A stretch of DNA of 41,759 nt. It comes from Bacillota bacterium (GTDB lineage: Bacteria; Bacillota; Clostridia; Acetivibrionales; DSM-27016). Of this stretch, positions 14,483 through 22,418 are shown piece after piece (the first letter of the stretch is position 1; each line of letters opens with the position of its first letter). The stretch spans positions 1 to 41,759 of the forward strand of contig JAEWDM010000002.1 in assembly GCA_023390115.1 (NCBI GenBank), given 5' to 3'. The position numbers and the translations under genes are program-made. The notes under the pieces are model-generated. The model ran no database searches. It was not told the origin of the DNA and was given only the letters and a program-made list of their open reading frames with translations.

Positions 14483-15385
14483 ATGCCAGAGGGAGACAGC
14501 TTTAAAATGTATGATTGGAAATACCCCGTAACCACATGTAAAACAGTCCCCGTTGCATTTCCTCCCCAGCACCAGAATTTCCATCCCGGCGTGGAAAGCA
14601 TAATGGTTCCGCAGCCTGTATCCGATAATCCGCTTTATCATGGAAGCGGAAAGCTTAAAGGCAGAGTTGCGGTTATAACGGGAGGTGACAGCGGAATAGG
14701 CAGAGCGGTGGCTATCGCTTTTGCAAAGGAGGGCGCGGATTGTGCAATTGTTTATTTGTCTCCTCAAGAAAGAGTGGACGCACAGCAAACGATGAGACTC
14801 GTGCAAAGCATCGGAAGGCGTATAATAGCTTTTGAGGGTGATGCGGGGGACGAAGGCTTTTGTATGCATGTGGTGGAGCAGACCTGCAAAATTATGGGGC
14901 GTATAGACATCATAGTAAACAATGCCGCGGTAATTTATGTAAAGGACAGTATACTGGACATATCGCCTGAGCAGCTTATGAAAACCTTCAGAACCAATGT
15001 CTTTTCATATTTCTATCTTGTAAAGGCGGCGCTTCCGTTTTTGAAAAGGGGAAGCTCTATTATAAATACCTCTTCTGTAACTGCGTTTGAGCCATACGCC
15101 AAATCTATGGATTACTCTGCGTCTAAGGGTGCTGTTGTGGCATTTACAAGATCTCTGGCGAGATCTCTGATACCATACGGAATAAGGGTAAACACCGTGG
15201 CGCCGGGTATGACCTGGACTCCCTTTATTCCATCCTCCCAAAATGCCCGTGATGTAATGCTGTTCGGAAGGGAAAGACCTATGGGAAGAGCGGCACAGCC
15301 GGAGGAAATCGCTCCAAGCTATGTATTTCTGGCTTCCGAAATAGATTCCTCCTATATGACAGGGCAGATTATAACGGTTACTTAG
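14483..15385 (+). CDS. Short-chain dehydrogenase/reductase, general-stress (YhxC/YdaD) type
   Basis: A 300-residue NAD(P)-dependent oxidoreductase with the N-terminal extension typical of the YhxC/YdaD/YhdF subfamily (PVAFPPQHQNFHPGVESIMVPQP). The Rossmann motif is TGGDSGIGRA, followed by NNAA, the catalytic Ser in TSS, and the catalytic Tyr and Lys in YSASK. Substrates of this subfamily are not well established. The end is odd: relatives usually finish GQ-hVNGG plus a short tail, whereas this one stops at TGQIITVT, about seven to ten residues early. The ribosome site before ATG 14483 is weak (GGAG at 14470). The protein core is intact, so activity may be retained. Confidence 0.85.
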   Translation: MPEGDSFKMYDWKYPVTTCKTVPVAFPPQHQNFHPGVESIMVPQPVSDNPLYHGSGKLKGRVAVITGGDSGIGRAVAIAFAKEGADCAIVYLSPQERVDAQQTMRLVQSIGRRIIAFEGDAGDEGFCMHVVEQTCKIMGRIDIIVNNAAVIYVKDSILDISPEQLMKTFRTNVFSYFYLVKAALPFLKRGSSIINTSSVTAFEPYAKSMDYSASKGAVVAFTRSLARSLIPYGIRVNTVAPGMTWTPFIPSSQNARDVMLFGRERPMGRAAQPEEIAPSYVFLASEIDSSYMTGQIITVT

Positions 15386-15400
15386 AAACAGCCGCCCGCT

Positions 15401-15853
15401 CTACATAGTGAACCCTATATTAAATTCTATTTTGCCCAATCCCGTCTCAAAATCAATTACCAGTGCTTCCAGAGGACATATATTGAAGGCACCCATTAAA
15501 ACAGTGGGGGGAACGGTTCTAAAGCTTGCTCCCAGAGCTACCGACATTGTGCTCGCCGCTCCCGCAATCATGCTGGACAGCTCACCCAGGGCACTTTTAG
15601 CCATATCATCGATAGCGGCTACAGCCATTCCCATCATCATTGCGGAAACCATCTTTTTTGCGGTATCCTGGGACATGGACAGAGCAACATACCCCTGTAT
15701 ACCGCCGTTTAAGCCCACTACGGCGGAAATCTCCAAATCAACATACATATTTGCTTTCTTTTTTATGCCGGCTCTTTTTATATCAGAGACACCAAACTGA
15801 CCGAGCGTATTTGTAAAGGACTCTAAAAACGGGTTGACATATTTTACATCCAT
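15401..15853 (-). CDS. CheX-like chemotaxis phosphatase with altered active site
   Basis: A 150-residue protein of the CheX/CheC phosphatase fold (starts MDVKYVNPFLESF). ATG 15853 has AAAGG about 12 bases upstream; a TTG at 15865 lies directly against that site and is less likely. CheX dephosphorylates CheY-P using a conserved E-x-x-N motif. Here the corresponding segment is GELSSMIAGAAS: Glu91 is kept but the Asn position is Ser94, and the following conserved GNA is GAA. The protein may be a weak phosphatase or have another role, as in many stand-alone clostridial CheX homologues. It is not in a chemotaxis operon. A possible sigma-D promoter precedes it. Confidence 0.8.
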   Translation of the reverse strand: MDVKYVNPFLESFTNTLGQFGVSDIKRAGIKKKANMYVDLEISAVVGLNGGIQGYVALSMSQDTAKKMVSAMMMGMAVAAIDDMAKSALGELSSMIAGAASTMSVALGASFRTVPPTVLMGAFNICPLEALVIDFETGLGKIEFNIGFTM

Positions 15854-15923
15854 AAATTTTTCCAACCTTTATCTTATGTATTTCAACAATATCTTTTACT
15901 ATAAAGAAAGTTTGTTAATTATA

Positions 15924-15951
15924 ACATCGGTAAATAGTGTAAAAAATTTTA
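15924..15951 (-). promoter_or_regulatory. Possible sigma-D (flagellar) promoter for the cheX-like gene
   Basis: On the minus strand, TAAA (complement of 15948-15951) is followed after 16 bases by ACCGATGT (complement of 15924-15931). This resembles the sigma-D pattern TAAA-N15-GCCGATAA. It lies about 70 bp ahead of the gene and fits a motility role. Confidence 0.4.
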
Positions 15952-16016
15952 GGGCTAAAAGATAAAGGTACTACTAACAGCTTTAAATATTACTCTGCAG
16001 AAATTTATAAGACGGG

Positions 16017-17342
16017 CTATTTTAACATGCTGTAAATGCCGGAGAGCAGGCTTTCGTCTCCTGTGTTTCCAGGGCAGATAATATAGGGCACACCGGCAAA
16101 TTTGTTATCCGCGGGAAGTGTCCATACGGGAATACCGGGGCGTATTTGGCCCGCAACCAGGGCGCTTTTGACATGCAGCCCTTTAAGCGCAATGTCATTG
16201 GAGGTAATGCCTCCCTTAACCACAATGAACCCCGGCTTTTCTGAAATTGCCGCTACAGCTTCCGAGAGGGCGGAGGAAATTTTCACGGATATATCAAGGG
16301 ACTTATCGGCGCTGTCACTGTATAAAAGCTTCCTTTCGGTATATATTAAAAAGGTTTTGCCATTTGCAATGCAGCGATTGGCGGCATCGGCAGCGTTTTT
16401 AAGCTGGAGCCGGCCTTGCTGCTCGCAGAATACATCCTTAATGGAAAACTCGAAGCTCTCTATTTCACCGTTATTAAGAAGACTCGCCATCTGTGCGGTG
16501 GTTTTTTGAGTATGAGAGCCCACAACAATTAAGCCTCCCCTTGAAGCCCCTTCCGGAATCAAATCGGATTTCTCAAGAAGAGGCGAGGGCTCCTGACAAA
16601 TAATGCTTCTGGTAAATGAAGCGGCCACCCGGAAAATAAAGCGCATACCATCTTCTAAAGCAGTGTTCACTGCATCTGTAAATACCCTCAGATCCTGATA
16701 GGTTTCACTGTTTACTATGATTTTCCTGCCATTTGCAGTGCGGAGGAGAGAAATTATGCTGTCCGTACGGTTGTCCCGAAGCCATTGGAGGGGAACTGAA
16801 AGCACATTACCGGCCCTGTACGCTCCCTTCGTCTTCTCCTCAATATATTCTGTCAAGTCCGAGCTTCTGTATCCGAAGGTTTTATCCCTGGCAAACTCGG
16901 TATCTCCGGCGGGAACCGGCTTTGAGCCTATAAGGCAGTAATGTACATTGTCCCTTGTAATTCTCCCTCCCTCAAAAAAGAAGGGACAAAGAATTTCACC
17001 TGCAAAGCGGACGGGGGAATTCTGCTCTATTGTATTGCGCAGCACGTCGGTCTCAAGAGGATAATGCCCGCGCAGGGTAGAGTCTCCCCTGCTTATAAGC
17101 ACAAAATCCACTCCCGATTTTTTAGAAGCAGCCAGAAGATTTTGTGCAATCTCCTTATGAACTGCCTGGGTTTTTTCTTCCGAAAACGCACGGGAGTTGG
17201 TCAGGAGAAAAAACATTGGTTCTTCACTGCACAAGGCATTGCAAAGAGTTTCTACATCCCATTCGGTGTATACATAAAGATTGTGAATGCACTGTACTCC
17301 CGTAGGGTCGTCATCCAATACAATAAATTTATAGTTATTCAT
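16017..17342 (-). CDS. Four-carbon acid sugar kinase family protein (DUF1537)
   Basis: A 441-residue ATP-dependent kinase of the OtnK/DtnK family. The N-terminal substrate domain begins with the family's IVLDDDPTGVQ and contains FLLTNSRAF and LISRGDSTLRGHYPLE. The C-terminal nucleotide domain contains VVGSHTQKTTAQ, VVKGGITSND and IICPGNTGDE. Characterised members phosphorylate D-threonate, L-threonate or D-erythronate at C4. Those systems normally include a PdxA2-type dehydrogenase; none is here. This is the last gene of a minus-strand operon, 23 bp after a BKACE-family enzyme. Substrate identity is therefore open, and a sugar acid released from rhamnose- or uronate-containing glycans is plausible. 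Confidence 0.88.
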   Translation of the reverse strand: MNNYKFIVLDDDPTGVQCIHNLYVYTEWDVETLCNALCSEEPMFFLLTNSRAFSEEKTQAVHKEIAQNLLAASKKSGVDFVLISRGDSTLRGHYPLETDVLRNTIEQNSPVRFAGEILCPFFFEGGRITRDNVHYCLIGSKPVPAGDTEFARDKTFGYRSSDLTEYIEEKTKGAYRAGNVLSVPLQWLRDNRTDSIISLLRTANGRKIIVNSETYQDLRVFTDAVNTALEDGMRFIFRVAASFTRSIICQEPSPLLEKSDLIPEGASRGGLIVVGSHTQKTTAQMASLLNNGEIESFEFSIKDVFCEQQGRLQLKNAADAANRCIANGKTFLIYTERKLLYSDSADKSLDISVKISSALSEAVAAISEKPGFIVVKGGITSNDIALKGLHVKSALVAGQIRPGIPVWTLPADNKFAGVPYIICPGNTGDESLLSGIYSMLK

Positions 17343-17365
17343 AACCGTGCCCCTGTCTCCTTAGC

Positions 17366-18175
17366 TTAATTATTGTGGAACATAATGCGTGCTTCCTCAG
17401 GTGTTGCTACCTCAAGGCCCATGCAGCGTATCATATCTGCCGCCCGTCCCACCAGCTCGGCATTGGTTTGGGCCGCCTTGCCGGGGGAATAAAAAGTACT
17501 GTCCTCAAACCCTACCCTGATCATGGAAGCACCCATCCCTATCGCCGCCGCAAGCATGGAGAAATCTGTCATTCCGGTATGAATACAACCCCAAAGGCTT
17601 CCCGGAGGTATAAGGCCGGAGAGCATATACAGTGAGTGGGGGGAGCATGGCAGGGGGCCTATACCCAGACTGAAGGAGTATATGTTGTTTTCAGGCAGAA
17701 CCCCCTCTCTGATCATCTGGAAGGTATTGTATATCATCCCGGGCTCAAAAATCTCAAGCTCGGGCAGCGCATTGGCCTCCTTGATTCTTTTAGACCAGTA
17801 GCGTATGTCGTCAAGAGTATTTATATATATCACATCTCCGAAATTAACGGTTCCCATATTTAAGGACGCCACCTCGACCCTGGGCTCTAAAAGGCTTGCG
17901 CAGCGCTCGTCACGCGTTAGTGAGCTCAAGCCGCCGGTAGAGCCCTGAATTATCAGATCGGTTTTTTGACATATCATCTCAACGCTTTTGCTGAATATTG
18001 AAATGTCACTTGTAAGGCTCCCGTCCTTGTCGCGGACATGAAGATGCACCTGTGATGCGCCGTTTTCATGGCATTTGATTACGTCCTCCGCAATTTCCTC
18101 CGGAGTCAGAGGGTTTTTAACGCCCTCAAGCTGATGTGCGCCCACAGGCGCCACTGTTATTGCGATCTTTCTCAT
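17366..18175 (-). CDS. BKACE-family (3-keto-5-aminohexanoate cleavage-like) enzyme
   Basis: A 269-residue TIM-barrel enzyme of the beta-keto acid cleavage family (PF05853). The zinc site HLHVRD (His44, His46) and downstream GFEDS (Glu) are present, as are IQGSTGG and NMGTVNFGDV. Family members condense a beta-keto acid with acetyl-CoA to give acetoacetate and a new acyl-CoA. ATG 18175 is chosen with AGAAGGA about 11 bases upstream; a GTG at 18184 is too close to it. The gene lies between the rhamnosidase and the sugar-acid kinase, an unusual setting. Lysine fermentation genes, the classic partners, are absent. The substrate is unknown. Confidence 0.88.
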   Translation of the reverse strand: MRKIAITVAPVGAHQLEGVKNPLTPEEIAEDVIKCHENGASQVHLHVRDKDGSLTSDISIFSKSVEMICQKTDLIIQGSTGGLSSLTRDERCASLLEPRVEVASLNMGTVNFGDVIYINTLDDIRYWSKRIKEANALPELEIFEPGMIYNTFQMIREGVLPENNIYSFSLGIGPLPCSPHSLYMLSGLIPPGSLWGCIHTGMTDFSMLAAAIGMGASMIRVGFEDSTFYSPGKAAQTNAELVGRAADMIRCMGLEVATPEEARIMFHNN

Positions 18176-18206
18176 AAAATTCACATTCCTTCTGTTTTTT
18201 AGTTGG

Positions 18207-20891
18207 TTATTTTATTTTAACATTATACTTTCCGGCTCCGGCAGTAAATATGAAGTATTCATCATTTTCATCCTCCGGCCGAATTCCCTCACTTCCCAGT
18301 TCGATACGGTATTCGGAGAATGGGGAGGGCTTCCGCAGAATGATTCTGGCTGTGGTATTACAGGGTATGAAAAAGCTGTACGTAATACAGCCGTCCTTAT
18401 AGGAGAAACTGCTTGAAATTTTTCCGCTTGCCGAACGGTAATCAATACAGGCCTCGGGAATGCGCTTGTCCACATTTGGCTTCAAGGTGAAGGCATGATA
18501 GCCCGGTGAGGCTTCGTCCAGCCGTATGCCTCCCATATATTGAAAAAGCCATTCGGCGATAGAGCCGAGGGAATAGTGGTTGAAGGAATTCATTCCCACA
18601 TCTCCGAAGCCATCCTCAAGGGTATAGGAGTTCCAGCGCTCCCATATTGTTGTAGCCCCGTTTTTTACCGAATAAAGCCATGAAGGGTATGTATCCTTAA
18701 GGAGAAGATCATATGCCGCGTCATACCGGCCGAAATCCGACAAGACAGGAAGCATATAGCTTACGCCCACAAAGCCTGAGGATATGTGCCCGCCGTTATT
18801 TTTTATCTTTGTAAGCAGGTTTTCTATAAACAGGCCGTTCATGTGTGAGGGGCAAAGCCCCATCTTCAGCGCCAAAAGATAGCAGGTCTGAGTATTGCCG
18901 TAAATTTCTCCCGTGGATGCATTAACATACCTTTGCGTGAAAGCGGAGCTTACGCTTTTAAACAGATCATTATAAAAAGTCTGCCTTTCAGTATACCCCA
19001 GCACCCCGCTTATCTTTTCCATCAGACTTGCGCTGTATGCAAAAAAGGCTGTTCCCGTGACCTCGGCAGGGGTGGTGTCGTTAATGGAAAGCCAGTCGCT
19101 GTAGCCTGTGTCTCTTCTTATAAAGCCATCACTGTCATCAATCAGATACTCCATATACCTTTCCATGCTGTGGTAATGCTTTTTAAGGATTCGTGCATCG
19201 TTATAGAAAAGGTATACCGTATACGGAACAATAATTCCGCATTCCGCCCATGCCGGATTTCCGGCATCCTTATTGCCGGTCAGGCTCTCCACGCATTTGT
19301 GCAGATTTACATAAGGTGCTACATCGGGGAAGGCTCCGTTCAGCCTTTGTCCAAGCTCCAGATCCATGCTGGTTTTAGTATAAAATGCCGACATATTCAT
19401 GTTACAGCATGCGGATTTTGCAAACACCTGAGTGTCGCCCGTCCATCCAAGGCGCTCGTCTCTTTGGGGACAATCGGTTGGCACATCAAGGAAATTGCCC
19501 TTTTGCCCCCACAATATATTCTGCGAAAGCCTGTTAACCAGCTCATCGGAGCAGCGGAAGCTTCCCGTGGCCTCCATGGAGGAGTAAAGCACGCAGCCTG
19601 TTATATCATCTGTAAGGGGCTCATATCCCAGTCCGCTTATCTCCACGTACCTGAAGCCATGAAAGGTAAAGCACGGCTCAAAAACCGCTTGGCTGCCGTC
19701 ACAAATAATTTCGTCTGTTGCCTTGGCCAGTCTTAAATTTTCCACATAAAGAGTCCCGTCACTGTTCAGCATTTCGCCGAATCTGAGTGTTACTGCCGTT
19801 CTCTTTTTACATGCCAGCTTAAGCCGCACCCATCCCACCATGTTCTGTCCCATATCGCATATGTACCTGTCGTCCGATATGCGTTTAACATAAATGGGGG
19901 ATAGTGTTTCATTTATTCTGACAGGCGGATTAATCTGCGCTACAAAATCTCCGTGAAAGGGGGTACCCTCATAAGCAAATTTAACAACACTGTTCCAACT
20001 GCTGTCGTTAAATCCCGGCAGCTCCCATCCCACAGGCTCTTTTGACAGATCGTGCCTTTCTCCCATAAATAAATCTGCCGCCTGAAGCTTTCCGCAGGAG
20101 GCCTTCCAGCTTTCATCGGTAATAACTGCTTCGGAGGTGCCGTCCTCATAGTAAAGCTCTACCTGGGCAAAATAACAAAGGGGATAGCCTCCGTAATACC
20201 CACGCCCGAAAAGTCCCATACAGCCTGCATACCAGCCGTCTCCCAGAATTACTGAGATTACGTTTTCTCCGGGAGAAAGCGCGGCGGTTAAATTATAGGT
20301 CTGGTACTGCAGCATTTTATCGTAATCGGTCCAGCCCGGGGTCAGCTTGTCATCCGTTACAGACAACCCGTTTATTTTAAAAGAATACAGTCCAAGAGCG
20401 GTAGTATAAAGCCTTGCTTTTTTCAGGCCCTGCCTTACGGTAAAGCTTTTTCTTAAATAAGGGCATGGAAGGCCCTCGTTAAATTCACCTCTGGCGGGGT
20501 CCTGCCTGCCCGGGAGCTTATATCCCACCCAATGGGCAATGAAATCACTGCGGTGCAAAAAGGCTGTTTCAAAGGTATAAGTATTACTTTCGGCAAGGCT
20601 GCCGTCATCCATAAGCGAAAATATTTTGTAAAAGCATTCCATGCGGGATACGAGGCGTTTTCCGCCATACTCGATATTTAATGTATTGCTGCCTTCTATC
20701 ATTCCGCTGTCCCACAGGTCATAAACGCCGGCACGAAGGTTTTGAGCGGAGGTCGAAACAACTATGCGAAAGGCCTTCTGAAACGAGAGGTACCGGTCAC
20801 ATTCAAGCTGGAAGCTGAAGCGGGGCCTTTTTACATCAATTCCTAGAGGGTTGTGCCTGTACTCACAAAGCACATTTGTAATTTGTGTCAT
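18207..20891 (-). CDS. GH78 alpha-L-rhamnosidase
   Basis: An 894-residue glycoside hydrolase with the GH78 layout: N-terminal beta-sandwich domains (about 1-330, including PRFSFQLE and a rhamnose-binding-like domain), a central (alpha/alpha)6 barrel and a C-terminal beta domain. The catalytic signature CPQRDERLGWTGDTQ lies at about residues 475-489, with its Glu as probable general acid. Other conserved parts include TIWERWNSY and SFNHYSLGS. No signal peptide is present, so it acts in the cytoplasm on imported rhamnosides, for example from rhamnogalacturonan, RG-II or flavonoid glycosides. It starts 18 bp after the LacI regulator gene and is followed 31 bp later by the BKACE gene. Confidence 0.95.
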   Translation of the reverse strand: MTQITNVLCEYRHNPLGIDVKRPRFSFQLECDRYLSFQKAFRIVVSTSAQNLRAGVYDLWDSGMIEGSNTLNIEYGGKRLVSRMECFYKIFSLMDDGSLAESNTYTFETAFLHRSDFIAHWVGYKLPGRQDPARGEFNEGLPCPYLRKSFTVRQGLKKARLYTTALGLYSFKINGLSVTDDKLTPGWTDYDKMLQYQTYNLTAALSPGENVISVILGDGWYAGCMGLFGRGYYGGYPLCYFAQVELYYEDGTSEAVITDESWKASCGKLQAADLFMGERHDLSKEPVGWELPGFNDSSWNSVVKFAYEGTPFHGDFVAQINPPVRINETLSPIYVKRISDDRYICDMGQNMVGWVRLKLACKKRTAVTLRFGEMLNSDGTLYVENLRLAKATDEIICDGSQAVFEPCFTFHGFRYVEISGLGYEPLTDDITGCVLYSSMEATGSFRCSDELVNRLSQNILWGQKGNFLDVPTDCPQRDERLGWTGDTQVFAKSACCNMNMSAFYTKTSMDLELGQRLNGAFPDVAPYVNLHKCVESLTGNKDAGNPAWAECGIIVPYTVYLFYNDARILKKHYHSMERYMEYLIDDSDGFIRRDTGYSDWLSINDTTPAEVTGTAFFAYSASLMEKISGVLGYTERQTFYNDLFKSVSSAFTQRYVNASTGEIYGNTQTCYLLALKMGLCPSHMNGLFIENLLTKIKNNGGHISSGFVGVSYMLPVLSDFGRYDAAYDLLLKDTYPSWLYSVKNGATTIWERWNSYTLEDGFGDVGMNSFNHYSLGSIAEWLFQYMGGIRLDEASPGYHAFTLKPNVDKRIPEACIDYRSASGKISSSFSYKDGCITYSFFIPCNTTARIILRKPSPFSEYRIELGSEGIRPEDENDEYFIFTAGAGKYNVKIK

Positions 20892-20909
20892 ATTGAGGCC
20901 TCCAAATAT

Positions 20910-21929
20910 TTATAATTTTGTAACGCTTTCGCGCTCCATAAGGGTAGTTCCCACCTCGATTTTTACAAATTCCTCCGGAGACTCCGAGAGTCTTGTAACC
21001 AGCCTGTCCACCGCCAGCATCCCCAGGCGCTGCTTAGGAACATGTATGGTTGCCAGGTGGGGCTCTAGGATGGAGGAGAGAGGAATATTGTCAAAGCCTA
21101 TTACCGATATATCCTCAGGGACCTTGAAACCGGCTTCACGCAAAGCTTTGATTGCGCCCAGAGCCACCAGATCATTTTCTGCAAAATATGCGGTGGGTAT
21201 GGGAATTTTGTTTTCAAGATGTGCTTTCATAGCCTCATATGACGTCTCCATCAGTGAGCCGAGCTCCAGAACAAAATCATGATTTTCCTTAAGCTTATTG
21301 TGCCGGAGCGCCTTTGCAAAGCCTTCATAACGCTCCCGGAAATTGTTGACTCTATAGCTGCTGCGAAGATAGCCTATATTTTTATGTCCCATTTTAGCAA
21401 GATAATTTGTGGCTTCAAAAGCTCCCTGTACGTTGTTTATTACGATACAGTCATAATTTACCCTTTCAAAGTAGCTGTCAAGCACAACGCAGGGAAGGCC
21501 GATTTCCTCGAAATAATCAAAATCCTTAGAATCCATCTCTGTTGCCAGAAGAATAATCCCCTCGCAGTCATCTCCTGTAAAAGACTTAATATGATCCTCC
21601 GGGCTGTCGGCTTCATTTATATAGGTAACCATAAGCTTATAGCCATATGAACGGCATCTTATATCGATTCCCTGAATTAGCTCTGAAAAAAATTGAGTGT
21701 CCGAAACAAGCCGCCCGCTCTTTTTATAAATAAGGAAGCCTATGCTTTTATTGCTTCTGATGTTTTCCTTTCTCTTAGGAAGCATGTCTCCATAGCCCAG
21801 TTCATCTATCAGCCCAAAAATCTTTTGCCTGGTAGCTTCACTGATCCCCGGCTTGTCATTCAATACAAGAGAAACAGTTGAGGGGGAAATATTAAGCATT
21901 TGTGCAATATCTTTCACCTTTATAGACAT
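20910..21929 (-). CDS. LacI-family transcriptional regulator
   Basis: A 339-residue repressor. Residues 3-45 form the LacI helix-turn-helix and hinge (VKDIAQMLNISPSTVSLVLNDKPGISEATRQKIFGLIDELGY). Residues from about 60 form the periplasmic-binding-like ligand domain, with typical blocks IGFLIY, CEGIILLATE, VINNVQGAFEATNYLAKMGHKNIGYL, AYFAENDLVALGAIKALREAGFKVPEDISVIGFDNIPLSSILEP and RLGMLAVDRLV. It heads the minus-strand operon with the rhamnosidase and is divergent from the GH42 gene. A 39-bp perfect palindrome lies in its own leader. The inducer is presumably a rhamnose-, galactose- or sugar-acid-derived compound. Confidence 0.94.
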   Translation of the reverse strand: MSIKVKDIAQMLNISPSTVSLVLNDKPGISEATRQKIFGLIDELGYGDMLPKRKENIRSNKSIGFLIYKKSGRLVSDTQFFSELIQGIDIRCRSYGYKLMVTYINEADSPEDHIKSFTGDDCEGIILLATEMDSKDFDYFEEIGLPCVVLDSYFERVNYDCIVINNVQGAFEATNYLAKMGHKNIGYLRSSYRVNNFRERYEGFAKALRHNKLKENHDFVLELGSLMETSYEAMKAHLENKIPIPTAYFAENDLVALGAIKALREAGFKVPEDISVIGFDNIPLSSILEPHLATIHVPKQRLGMLAVDRLVTRLSESPEEFVKIEVGTTLMERESVTKL

Positions 21930-21962
21930 ATAAGCGATCCTTTCAAAAATAAACTCCGATAC

Positions 21963-22001
21963 TATACTCTGTATATTACAGGGTGTAATATACAGAGTAT
22001 A
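21963..22001. promoter_or_regulatory. 39-bp perfect palindrome in the lacI leader, probable operator or RNA hairpin
   Basis: TATACTCTGTATATTACA (21963-21980) and its exact complement TGTAATATACAGAGTATA (21984-22001) flank a GGG centre. It lies about 34 bp upstream of the lacI start and roughly 60 bp downstream of that operon's -10. A further CAGAGT half-site occurs at 22013-22018. It may be an autoregulatory operator or a leader RNA hairpin. Confidence 0.7.
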
Positions 22002-22065
22002 ACATTACTATACCAGAGTGCAAATTTATATAAAATAAAAATATTATGACTTAAATCACATTTTT

Positions 22066-22094
22066 AGTGTAGTTTTTGCGGGCCCATTTGTCAA
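22066..22094 (-). promoter_or_regulatory. Sigma-A promoter for the lacI/rhamnosidase operon
   Basis: On the minus strand, TTGACA (complement of 22089-22094), a 17-base spacer and TACACT (complement of 22066-22071). Confidence 0.6.
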
Positions 22095-22208
22095 TAGAAT
22101 TTATTAAATTTAGTAAATGATTTAGCTGGAAAATATAAATACGCAGAAATAGCAGGGGGTTGAGGCATAAATTAATTAATGACTGCCATATATTACTCTA
22201 AATTTGCC

Positions 22209-22237
22209 TTGACAACAATTAAAAGGGGTATTAAAAT
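22209..22237 (+). promoter_or_regulatory. Sigma-A promoter for the GH42 gene
   Basis: TTGACA (22209-22214), a 17-base spacer and TAAAAT (22232-22237). Confidence 0.6.
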
Positions 22238-22418
22238 TCAATTAAATACTTTAGAAATTATATTAAAAAATTTTAAAACGGCAGCTTTGCAATGATGGGA
22301 ATATTTGAATTAATTTAAGCAGAAAATACTTTAAACCCGGAAAGTCTTAAAAGACAGCAGCTTAACATAAGTAAATACAAGCTTTGGAAATATTTTGAGA
22401 AAGGTATGGTGCTACATA

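Larger units (their letters stand above)
22002..22418. other. Divergent control region between the lacI operon and the GH42 gene
   Basis: This 417-bp AT-rich stretch has no gene. It contains a minus-strand promoter (22066-22094), a plus-strand promoter (22209-22237) and a near-palindrome TTTATTAAATTTAGTAAAT (22100-22118) that shares its half-site with the palindrome at 24640-24655. The 5' leader of the GH42 transcript would be about 175 nt. Confidence 0.6.

Noticed and set aside
15401..15865. Plus-strand 130-codon frame opposite the CheX-like gene
   Set aside because: The minus-strand reading matches CheX across its full length; the plus-strand translation is an antisense shadow.
18933..19736. 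267-codon plus-strand frame inside the GH78 gene
   Set aside because: It is entirely antisense to a full-length rhamnosidase with intact catalytic motifs, and the translation has no family-like features.
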